Below, piece after piece: positions 32,001 through 42,208 of a stretch of 64,000 bases of DNA. The first letter of the stretch is position 1; each line of letters starts with the position of its first letter. The notes under the pieces were generated by a model. It saw nothing but the letters and a program-made list of their open reading frames with translations, did not search any database and was not told the origin of the DNA. A program made the translations under genes and the position numbers. Source of the DNA: Siderastrea radians (taxonomy: Eukaryota > Cnidaria > Anthozoa > Scleractinia > Rhizangiidae); NCBI GenBank assembly GCA_964017195.1, contig OZ024891.1:5513494-5577493 (forward strand), given 5' to 3'.

Positions 32001-35000
32001 GATTTGTAGTTTGCTTGCATTTTTTTCCTATACCCTTCTATCCACAGGCTCTTTGGGACTCATGTCAGTTGTCTTTAAGACCACGCCGTTAAACGCCTTA
32101 ATTTAAAATCATCTCGTACCTATTTTCTCTAATCGACTGAAGGAGATTAACCATTACTGATAACTAACGACTTCGTGTTGTTCCTTACACAGCTCTGAGA
32201 TCTATTGAACGGGAAACAGCTTATCACGGTTAGTAACTCACGAATAGTATTTAACGATTATTTTTGTACTTCAAAAAAATTGTTAAAACGTCTTTGTTAC
32301 TCGTGTTACGTGCGAACATCTTCGACCAGTTAACTCAGTTGGTCGCATATGAAACTACAAAGCAAGTAATCATGCTGTTTGTGCATCGGAAAAGAATCAA
32401 TGCAGCTCAAATCATCGCGTCTTTGGGCAGCCAGCCCTTTTCTCCTTCGTCTTCTTAGTTATAACGAAGCAGGTATCAAAACATTAGTAACATTGTTCCC
32501 ACGTGCACTCTTTCATGGGAGTACGGCACGGAGTTTTTAGTCCGGTGCTGTGGACCGTTCAATTTATGTGTGTGTGTTTTTTGAGGGGAGGATCTTAAGT
32601 CAAGATCCAACTTCAAGATGCCTAAAACTGCATTCTGTGTATTAAAATGATATAGTGTGAGTCATAATACATCCCTTGTAATTGAGTTCAAGACAACAAA
32701 TTGTGCTTTTGTACTTGCAGAGAGCAGAAAACGGACAAAGATAGAGAAAGGTAAGCAAACTGGAGAGAAAAATTTGTATCTCTTGATTTAAGTCTAGGGG
32801 TTACGCCCACAAATCGGATCCTTTACTTTCATACTTTGCCAACTGGATTTTGTCTTGAGACGTTGTTCATAAAGAAACACTTTTGTTTTGTTTTTGTTTT
32901 ATCAGTTTTGGCCTCAGTAGAGCAACACACCAATCAAGGTAAGTGGCATTCTCGTCCCCAGAGCTGCGATCCTTTTGGCCAGCGCCACGGATCGAGACCT
33001 CTGGCAGGGACCGAAGCAAGAAGTCCGCGAATCACGGACTTCCGGCTTTTGTGCGCAGCCTCAGAAATTTGAAACAATAACGGTTACTATCGGTTACAAA
33101 AATGGGCAGCTATTGCGTTTGCGCGTTACCTGGCCCCTGCCAGAGGTCTCGATCCGTGGCGCTGACCATAAGGATCGCGGCCTCTGGAGACGAGAATGGG
33201 TAAGTGGCTGAGTGCTGGGACTGGGGTACTTTGTTTGTAATTTTAGGATATTTACAGTAACGTCGCATTTTATAAACACAACGAGGAAGAAGAACAAGAA
33301 CAACTACGAGGAAGCAAGTTTTCAATGACAGATTTAATAAATTCGCAACCATTCAATGACAGAAGTTAAGAATTTTTTCTGTTACAAAAGATTAATAACT
33401 AAACAACTTCTCCAAGTCTCAGGTCTGTGCGGTACACCGTTCTTGAGTTATTTACCGAAACGTTCCACTCAAATTTATAGAGCTCAATATGCAGACGCCA
33501 TATTGGTGTCCCTCCGAGGGACACCAACATGGCGGCCGGAAATTAATGAAAACATCTGGAACTCACTTTTGCTACAAGAGCGATTACTTTTCCCTCATGA
33601 GCGAGTATACATACACACTAACACCTCTCCTAATACTTGAACGGTTCAAACTGCCAAAACTGTTAGAAAAGACCTGTTTTCAAACGAGACAGCTTTGGCA
33701 CGCTGACATCGTAATGTCACGTACTGGGTGGCAATTTCGAAATTCAAGATGCTGTATTTTAAACACAAAAGATAATACCAAGCTAAAAACTTGTGAAAAG
33801 ATAAATTTTTAGGTGTTCCTACAACTGGTGACGATAAAAATTTAACAGGCCAAGCAACTTTTGATTTTAGAATTTTATGACGTCACGTGCAAACCAGCAC
33901 TGATTCGTCAATATTTTTGACACACCCTTGATTCCTTTAATTGCTAAGACAAAATATCTCGCCCCTAGAGCACAACATTGTTTAAGAAGAGAAGGGGGTA
34001 GGGGTATTTTAACTTACGTTGTGGCCCAAATAATTTCAAAAAGTTGAATTCATATGAACAGGTGGCTTGTATTGAAATGTCCCAATGACTTTTTTGATAC
34101 CTGCAGGTCCTTACAAAGTTGTACTTTCTTCTTCAGCATTGTCACAAAACGTCACCTCCAATAAAGATACCAAAGAACGGAATGCGGACGATTTGGTGAT
34201 ATCCCTACCATACAACGACATAAAAAGCCGGGAAGGACGCACGATAAACCTCAAGACCAACGAGGGAAGGAAAAGAGTGTTTATTCCCAAAGGATGGATG
34301 TTTTGCACCATAGCACCACCGAAATGCTACTCCACAAATCGGAAAAAGAGTAAGAAAGATAACATTCTACCTCTTATACAATAACTGGAATGCTGAAAAT
34401 CAATTGCCTAAGATAAGTGTTCGAAGTCCTATTTTATCTTACAACAGGAGCCCAAGACTCAAGACATGGGAGTCCTTACAATCACTGAATCATCCAGCTT
34501 TCATGTGTGCGACAAATCAATCTTTATTGGGATATGTAATTTATGCACATGAGCGCGTTGCATATTTTTTTATACAAGGAATTGACTTTGAGTTCTGAGA
34601 GTGAGTCCGGCCTTCGCTGCCAGGCGTCCCTCCTTGCCCTGTTGGTCTTATGCACTCGTTCCCTGTTTTTCAGCGCTGTACCAGTTTCGTACCCAGAGTT
34701 CTCGGGTTTTGATTGGCTGTTTCAGGGGCGTTCACTGCAACAAAACTAAGAACCGTTAACCGCAGGATTCTTGTGGTAACAATTCCATTACCCTAGAGTC
34801 TCTCCCGGCGACGACCCGCTGACCAAGGAGCCTGTGAACTCTGGGTACGAGTTCGGCGCTATACCGGCACCTTGGGCCGAGGCAGCGGCTTTCGTATTTC
34901 AAATTAGTTGACGCTCTCAGAGCCCTCGCTCCACCCTGTTGTTTACAGTGGGCATGTGATGGGCTAGAGAGTAACGTGGCAATGAGAGTAATGTGATAAT

Positions 35001-35354
35001 ATAAAGCATCCTATCCAGGGGCGAGTATATCTTAATATTTCTAGATGCTTCGTGCTACTAAGGGAATTGAGAAGCGAAGTGGACCCTTTGAGCGCCAGTA
35101 GTGACAAGCATCTAATTACAGCATCACTATCTAACCAAACGTACAGGTTATGAGAAAAAGGAAATGATCACCAAAGATAATATATGTTGGTGTTTAATCA
35201 CATCTTCCCAAGTACAGTATCATAAGAAATATATGGGCTACGCGCTGGCCGTGTGCGTGCTGACGTGCCCACCCTACCTCAAATCATGTCTTAGTGATTT
35301 TGTTTTTTAATTGTAGGACACGTCAAGAAGAGGCACATATTCCGGACTCAGTGA
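29039..35354 (+). CDS. Unrecognised micro-exon gene, predicted secreted, all introns phase 1
   Basis: Exons: 29039-29132, 29984-30067, 30647-30730, 31872-31931, 32193-32228, 32721-32750, 32906-32938, 34107-34349, 35317-35354. The total is 702 nt, giving 233 residues. Every intron is GT-AG and every junction splits a codon after base 1, so exons 2-8 (84, 84, 60, 36, 30, 33, 243 nt) are all divisible by three and could be skipped without a frameshift. Exon 1 encodes a signal-peptide-like start (MTERYLKTSDFVSLLLLYVQ). Middle exons encode charged, probably helical segments, two of them alike (ALRSVEDEEQE and ALRSIERET). Exon 8 encodes a folded-looking domain ending KRVFIPKGWMFCTIAPPKCY, and the end is very basic (KKRHVKKRHIFRTQ). 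I recognise no domain. The last two exons and any missed exons are the main uncertainty; no AATAAA was seen close to the stop. Confidence 0.65.
30747..30958. mobile_element. MITE, TTAACCCTTTGAGCCC...GGGCTTAAAGGGTTAA family, copy 1
   Basis: Inverted ends TTAACCCTTTGAGCCC and GGGCTTAAAGGGTTAA enclose about 210 bp containing TCTCC(T)CACTGTTCTCCATAT and TGTAAGGAGAAATTAGATG. Related copies lie at 41997-42208, 44470-44614 and 61997-62203. This one is in intron 3 of the micro-exon gene. Confidence 0.85.
32938..33208. mobile_element. Mutator-like MITE inserted at a splice donor (copy 1)
   Basis: A 251-bp palindromic element (32948-33198) has ends ATTCTCGTCCCCAGAGCTGC and mirrored GGCCTCTGGAGACGAGAAT. 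It is flanked by identical 10-base direct repeats GGTAAGTGGC at 32938-32947 and 33199-33208. A 9-10 bp target duplication is typical of Mutator-like elements. The left repeat is the exon 7/intron 7 junction of the micro-exon gene, so the insertion duplicated that donor site. A second copy is at 45830-46077. Confidence 0.9.
33350..34106. other. Rest of micro-exon gene intron 7
   Basis: Contains a short palindrome GGTGTCCCTCCGAGGGACAC (about 33505-33524) next to AACATGGCGGCCGG, a sequence type I associate with short animal MITEs, but the element ends could not be delimited. Overlapping frames of 94 and 107 codons here cross this palindrome and are not supported as genes. Confidence 0.4.
34678..34860. 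repeat. Inverted-repeat element in micro-exon gene intron 8
   Basis: TTTCGTACCCAGAGTTC at about 34685 recurs inverted as GAACTCTGGGTACGAG at about 34837, with GGCTGTTTCAGG and related sequence between. It has a MITE-like arrangement without coding capacity. Confidence 0.6.
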
Positions 35355-38171
35355 AAGACAGACAGTCTGATGAAATCGTAATCGTTTTGAGAGTAGAATT
35401 ATCTCGGTATTATCTCGATAAGCTAATTATATTGGGGATCAGAAACTGAAAAAAAGAAGTGACACTCGTTAATGTTGCACTTTTTAATATAACACTAGAG
35501 TTCGGTACCGGCCTCCTCAACTTTCTTTATGACAATCCGCACCTTATGGACCGCTATGGCCCTTATGACATTTTCAAAGTAGATTGTTAGTTTGCTGGGC
35601 GATCTAGACGTTTGAGATCTAACCTTCATAAACTTACATTGTGGCATTTCAAAGTTTTCTATTTCATAGAAAGACTGAAAGTCGGACTTGCATGGTCAAA
35701 ATGCTGTACATTTTGCCATTTCCATAACTGTTTCTACATTAGCGATTGCTGACTGGCAGATTTCGTCAAATAACTTATTGTAGGTTTCCAACTTTCAAGT
35801 TTCATCTTGCGTATTTAGCCATAATTACATGCCTTCACATTTGCCTGCACAGGTGCTCATGCGCTAGCTTGTATTGACTTTGAACAGCAGATTCACACGT
35901 CTGATCCACAAATTCATGCTTGCTTTTCCTGTTTGACTACTGAAGCATATTTCTTAATAATGAAAAACGCAATTCTTTTCTCGATTAACAGGATAGATTT
36001 CATTTCAGTTGTTTTCGATTTTTTGTGCGATCACATTTGGCCACCTCGTACTCATTAGCTTCTTTGTAAGGTCTCGTTTTTGGTAGCCAGCCTGTTCCAG
36101 GCGACAAGAAAAAAGAAATGCGAAAATAAAACGCGTGGAGACTGGGGAGATCCTGCGCAACTATTTTCGCGCTCCCTTTCCAATTTTTGTCGTCCCTTCT
36201 ATCTGAGAGCCTGGGTCAGGTTACGTTTATGAGTGCAGTGTTATTTAATACTATTAATTTTAAGGGACATCTAATTCAAAACAAATCAGTGCCATGAAGC
36301 ACCACACGATAAACATATATAAGCTGAACAAAGAGGGTACGTAAAACATAAGTTAAATCTGGTAGGTTACCCTTTGTAAAGATGTAAAATATATCCTTGT
36401 AGTGAAAGAAAAGCAGTGTATATATCTGTATAAAAGAATAAACTTAAGCCAAACTGAGAGCTCTTGTATGCTGCGTCTTGTCCTTCGCTGCACCACCAGC
36501 GTTTCGACCACCAGCGAAACACAGTGGAAAAACTGAAGTAATTGAAGCTCCCTCTTTTGAAGTAATTGCTCCTTCTTTTGGGTCATTTAAGCTTAAACTT
36601 AAGAAAGGAAACAAAACTATTACTGAGGCAATTTTGTCTCTGATTGTTCCGATATCGTTCTGTCCGGTCAGCCACCCCCTTTTCAAAAATCCTGGATCCG
36701 CCAATGCCTTTCCACATGTCTTTCCTCCTCCGACTAATCTTCGTCGAGGTCTTTACCAGAGAAATAGCAATACCGTGAATCTCTCGATACTGTGCGTCCG
36801 TTTGTTAATTCAAAACAGTTGGGAGCTATCTGATCATGAGGTGCTGTTACCCGGTGGCGTGATTCTTCCTGCAACTTGCAACACAATTTTGTCCGTAACT
36901 TGACTCGCAAGCAGCGTTACGTTACAAATCGAGTTTTATTTAGTTACATACCTATAATGAGTACAACAATTAGCGTTTTCACATCAAATCACTAAATTCG
37001 CAACAAAAAAAAAATATTCGTTGCACCTCCTCGGATTGAGGGTGTAGTAACTTTAACTGACAGCACTTGTTTACTGGGATAAGCTAATAACAGATGAAAG
37101 CATGTTGTGCGAAAAAATGAAACAGCACAAACGTCGCTCCTTTTCTTGGAGAAAAAGTTAATCTTGTACAAACGCCCTCAAAACGGCAAGAAAGTTAAAA
37201 AAAACAACGCACAGACAAACAGACGAACAAATAAAGAAAAGAATAGCGAGAAAAAATTGTGGGTTGAATTTATGGTACAAGCCATAGACTCTTGTCGCAG
37301 CATTACAAAGCATTGCAAAAATAAATTGTCATATTATGAAGTGCTTTTACCGCAAGAAGGCATGCGACCACTAAGATAAAAAATTGATTGGCTGCCTTTA
37401 GTTTCTTTTACCTCTCGACCAATAAGATCCACTTTATTCTCTTAAGTTTTTTACTAATATAACTTGATATTTTAATATCAAGTACAGTTTAGAAACTGTA
37501 TGCGCCCATGTTAAATCTAAACTGTTACTGCTTTTGTAGCCAACAAGAATTCCGTAATTTTATTGTATACTGTAAAAACGTGTTGTATAATGTAGAAATG
37601 AGCTAAGCCCGTTAGAAAAATTTCCAATTATTTTGATTTCAGCCTCAGAATCGACACCTTTTACTGAAACATATCGCACAAATTTACGCACCATATACAT
37701 CCAAACCTGATAACGAAACAAAAAGTACCCAACATTCCAATTTTATTTTATTTTTCATTTTAATTGAGAAAGTTTCGCTGATTGATAAGCTAACCATATT
37801 AAATATTTCATGCAAGATGTTCTTAACATTTCTTTTCTCGCTTTTAAGAAGTGTAAAAGCTATCAACCAACCTAATCTTTAGTTCTAATTGTTTTTCTTT
37901 TCAAGTTTTCGTACGCGTGGAAATAACAAATCTCAGAAATATGTTCAAGATTTTAACCAATTTTGATTTTAAGAACGAAGAGCAGGTGTCTGGGAATTAA
38001 AAAATCGGCATATCAAATCGCGGACGTGAAAACCACAGAATTCCATCAAAAACCAAAATCTCCCGGCGATAATGCAAAATAATATGTTTTTAAATATCCA
38101 GACTGGGTATTTTTGGAAAGGTTTTTCTAAAATTGCTTCCTTTTGGTCGTTAGAAGCCGACCTAAAGAAAC
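35355..38171. other. Intergenic region between micro-exon gene and first calmodulin-like gene
   Basis: AT-rich, with few clear elements. The fragment around 36660-36710, containing CTTTTCAAAAATCCTGGATC, overlaps frames on both strands and looks transposon-derived; the 141-codon frame 36478-36903 is therefore not called as a gene. No convincing exon was found. Confidence 0.45.
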
Positions 38172-41100
38172 ATGGTATGTAGAGAATATATTTTTCCACT
38201 TATATGTCATTTTAGTCCCAGTGCATGGACCGTTAACAAATTCTCGCATACAAATGTTGGCTTTATGTATTTTAGACAAAAGAACTGACAACATTTTGCC
38301 GATCTTATTGATTGTTTTATGCTGTGAAGAACCGGAATAATTTGAAAAATTTAAGTAATTGTAAGAAAGCCTTTTCTTTCCGATTTACCAGCCACGCAAA
38401 ACTTCTGAAAATCGTTCGATTGAGCGCAAGGTCTGACGAAATTTGTTTAAAACAGAAGGAATTTTTCTTTCTTGAGTTGAGTCTTATATGAAGAGAAATG
38501 GAGAAAAAAAAAACAACCCAATGTTAATATTAATTATTTACTCCTTTTGACTTTTTACAATTGTATTTGTTTCTAATGCTGAGAAATGTGCTGAAAAAAG
38601 AATTGAAAAAATAGCACCTCGCTCTTCAAAAAAAGAGTCCTCTTTTCACAAAAATAAACAACGAATGCATGCCATAGGCTTTTAGAAAATAAAAATTTAA
38701 CAACTGTATTATAACAAGAGTAAAAGAATTTGACAAGAAATATAGCAAATTAACGAAAGTTGTCGTTGTACCTAAAACATGGCGGACCTTATATGCAATG
38801 GCCATAAGAATACGAATATAACTTGAATAACTCGGTCAGGCCAGGCTATTGCGTGTTCCGTTTATTCTTTTACCCAAACACGGCCAATCGAAGACAGCCC
38901 AACTGCTTTCTCTACACTTGACAATGACTTGAATTAGCTTTACACACAGCAGTCCTACTGTCTTTAAGCGCAACTGAGGCGTGATGATGTCCGTCTTGTT
39001 GTTTGTTGTCAGATAGGCATATGTTGGTCTCAAAATGCTTCCTGGTTCGTACTAGTGTTACAAATGATGAAGCTTATTACAATGATCTTTACTTGAAGCA
39101 GGAAAAATCGTTCATGTTTTTAATGTTTTTAGGAGAAGCTAACCCAAGAACAAATCCAAGGTGAGTCAAAGAGTTACAATTCTGGAGCTATTGAAATTGT
39201 AGCACATTGTCAAAGACAATGTTAGTAACAACAAATTTTATTTCCATAATTGCATAGCGTTCTACGAACACGACTCGATTTTAATCGTCAACAGCCAAGC
39301 TCGGCAAAGGCCCTCCCCCCGTTTTGTCTGTTTGCCTCGGTCCATTCTCCCCTTTTCCCCGTAGCCTTGGGATGAGGCTAACTTCTGCACCAAAACAATC
39401 ACATGATCCACAGGCACCAACAACTTAATCAAGGCGAGAAGTGAGGTGACCGTTCTCCAGCTTTCGATCAAGCAAAATAACCCGGGTTTCTCATTCACTA
39501 AGGAAATTCTTAGTGTGCCTTGTACATTTCGTCTGTCCACTACGGCCAGCTTAATCAGGCAATCAAGGTTCCAGGACGCTAATTTAACAGACGTATAATT
39601 AGTCTCTTTCGATGAAATTAAGGCCAGGTCATCGTAATTCACCTTCGACCCCCTCCCTCCCCCTACCTTGTATTAAAGAACGAACGACTGACATTTTGTA
39701 AGATTTATGTTTCTCTCCTTCTTTTCCCACAGAGTACAGAGAAGCATTCCTTCACTTTGATAAAGACAGCAGTGGTTTCATCACCACAAAGGAGCTCGGA
39801 AATGTCATGCGCTCCCTGGGCGAGAATCCACGCGAAGAGGACTTACAGATGATGATTAACAGCGTGGATATTGATGGCAAGTAAAACAACATTTTGATCA
39901 TAAAAACTAAAGGAGACTCTTTCTACCTCGAGCCGTGATCATGTGACGTTTTACGCGAAACTTTTGTTCACGTGATCCTGAACATGTGATTAGGTGACAT
40001 GATCAGTCGTACACGCGAGTAGCAAATCATGTTTTTCTCCATTCTGCAATTTTTAGCCGATGGCGTCACTGACTCATAGGCTAATGTCAGAGCCTAAAAG
40101 ATCAACGTTTGCTTTCTGTCTTTCGTCTGTGAGGCCGGGGGAACTGCGTGATTTTTTGTGTTCTACTTCGCTACAGCAGAAACACTTTGTAAACCAAAAA
40201 GTTGTGAGCCATAACTTGTAATGGGAATGACAATGTAACAAAAGAAAAATCAGATCCAATCAATGCGAAGAGCTGACATAATCGTAACTGCGTACAGAAC
40301 CGAGAGCTGATCGACTCTAGGTTCGCAGCATTCAGCGGCGGCCCCAAGGCCAAACATAGCAGAGCTAGTGGCTTCTGGTTTCTTCCGTCCACAACCACAG
40401 TTTTCGCACCGGTTCGAACACATTTTCCCAGGAAAAAACACCGGCCCGTGCTTATTTCGATCAAGGCACGATGTCACGTGCAAAGAGATATAAGAAAAAA
40501 TTAAGTTCTGATTGTGAATAACGTGGCGCAACTGTTATAGCGTAGGCCTGCAAATAGAGTGGTCCCCTAAGGGAAACAAAGAGCTTTATTTACTTCACGC
40601 GCAATTTTAACCCCATGCTATAATTAACTGTCACGTAGTCGCGCTGCTCGTTATCCGGTTTTAGGAAAGAACGTCATGCTAGCCCACATATAAGGTACTA
40701 ATAACATTACAATCTTATATGAATATATACACCAACTGATTAACGCACCTACCTCCACTAACACACACTTTCCTTCACTTGTACTCACTTTCCTTTATTT
40801 GTACTCACTTTCCTTCATTTGTACTCACTTACCTTCACATTAGTGCCTTATATGTGGGCTAGCATGACGTTCTTGCCCTATATGTGAGCTAACATGACGT
40901 TCTGGCCCGGTTTTATGATAATTAAAGGCAAGTTGTCAGGAGGCGGGATTGAGGAAGTTAGGGTGGGACCGTACTGCAGTGGTGTAAAACCCATAGGTTG
41001 TCATAACAAGTTTCGCCATATTGCGAAACAAAAACGTCATCGTCTCTGCTCGCATTGCGTGCCTATGTTTTATAAAGTGACGTAAGCGTCATACAATCGC

Positions 41101-41859
41101 TGTGATTGGCTAGCTGTGTAGTAGTTTTGATAATTTTACGTGTAACACTCCATATATACACTTTTTTAAAGAAACGTTGTTGGGTGAAATGTGTAAACGT
41201 GGACAATGCGACACAATGAAACTCTGGGAAGATGGCACAGGCAAGTTTGTTACTGGGTTTCGTTTCCTGATATTCAAAACATTTTCTTTCCAAGATAATT
41301 TAAAGAGTAAATTAAGGCATGCTGAGTTATTATAATGTGCACGTGACTAAGAATAGAAGCAAGAATCCACGCTTCCCAGAGCACCTTTGGGTCGCATCGT
41401 CAATGATTTATGCTTTTCATCCGACAACGTTTTTTCAATTGGGTGCACACAACCAATAATCCATTGAATATTTTCCCTTATAATTGAGCTCTCAGCCAAG
41501 AAGGAAATCACTCACCGATTTTAATTGAAAAATACCTGAAACGGATGTTTCTTTCCTTTCTTTCCTTAGGTAACGGACAGATGGATTTTGAAGAATTTGT
41601 TAAGCTAATGGTGGCAAAGAATCAGTTCTCTTTCAGTGAAGATGAAGCCATGGAAGCGTTCAGGATTTTTGATCGCGATGACCGAGGCTACATCATGTCC
41701 ACTGAACTGCGGAAAATCTTCCAATGTCTGGAGGAAAAAATTCCTGAACATGACATAAATGAGATGCTGCAAGACCAAAAGCATCAATTCAATCGGAAAA
41801 TCACTTTTGACGGTAAGGGTATACTGATTGAAATACTTTTTAAGGTAATGGCGAGTTGA
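38172..41859 (+). CDS. Calmodulin-like EF-hand protein 1
   Basis: Supported exons: 39133-39160 (EKLTQEQIQ), 39733-39876 and 41570-41812 or 41570-41859. A likely first exon is an ATG alone at 38172-38174 before GTATGT; animal calmodulin genes commonly split after the ATG. EF-hand loops seen: [12 protein letters not shown] (canonical), [12 protein letters not shown] (canonical), [12 protein letters not shown] (third, Arg at loop position 5), and a degenerate fourth around [13 protein letters not shown]. The intron after 39876 starts with GC (GCAAGTA), a known minor donor class. No terminal exon matching paralogue 2 was found. Reading through the donor at 41813 ends at a TGA (41857-41859) after 15 codons, the last part [12 protein letters not shown], giving 154 residues. 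Ca2+-binding signalling role inferred from family. Confidence 0.8.
40669..40902. mobile_element. MITE with internal minisatellite
   Basis: GAACGTCATGCTAGCCCACA (40669) is mirrored by TGTGGGCTAGCATGACGTTC (about 40853-40872), and a second shorter copy AACATGACGTTC follows at 40891. Inside, a unit of about 22 bases containing TACTCACTTTCCTT is repeated about four times (40765-40830). It lies in the intron between the second and third supported exons of calmodulin-like gene 1. Confidence 0.8.
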
Positions 41860-41996
41860 AAGGGATATAGAGGCTACGGGTTCAAAGAAATTTAAAAACA
41901 TTAGACAGCCTTTTTGTTAAACAAATTGCTTCAAATCTAAGCTTCTAATAACGTCTTTTAGAGTGAGCTGTCTAGGGGACTAATTATTAGGCGGGT

Positions 41997-42208
41997 TTAA
42001 CCCTTTAAGCCCTGAAATGAAAATGCATAGTCTCCTTACCGTTCTTCATTCATTTGGAATGGAACTCGTAAGGACAATTTGTCTAAATGTCAAGACATCG
42101 CATCCTTGGTGATCGTTTCCTTTATTCTCATCACTTTAATGTTTGAAAATGCAGTGATAAAGGAAAGAGGAATTTTATTTTCGTCACTGTTAAAGCTTAA
42201 AGGGTTAA
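41997..42208. mobile_element. MITE, TTAACCCTTT...AAAGGGTTAA family, copy 2
   Basis: Ends TTAACCCTTTAAGCCC and GCTTAAAGGGTTAA with a body similar to the copy at 30747-30958. It lies just downstream of calmodulin-like gene 1. The 60-codon frame inside is not a gene. Confidence 0.85.

Noticed and set aside
34350..34383. Read-through end of the micro-exon gene (KDNILPLIQ stop)
   Set aside because: A good donor (AGAGTAAGA) and an in-phase last exon at 35317-35354 exist; read-through is kept only as an alternative isoform.
36478..36903. 141-codon plus-strand open frame with PSFEVIAPSFGSFK
   Set aside because: Frames are open on both strands over the same sequence, which contains a transposon-like AAAATCCTGGATC motif; no splice context or family match.
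39262..39642. 126-codon minus-strand open frame
   Set aside because: Lies in the intron of calmodulin-like gene 1, antisense, with no recognisable domain; probably chance.
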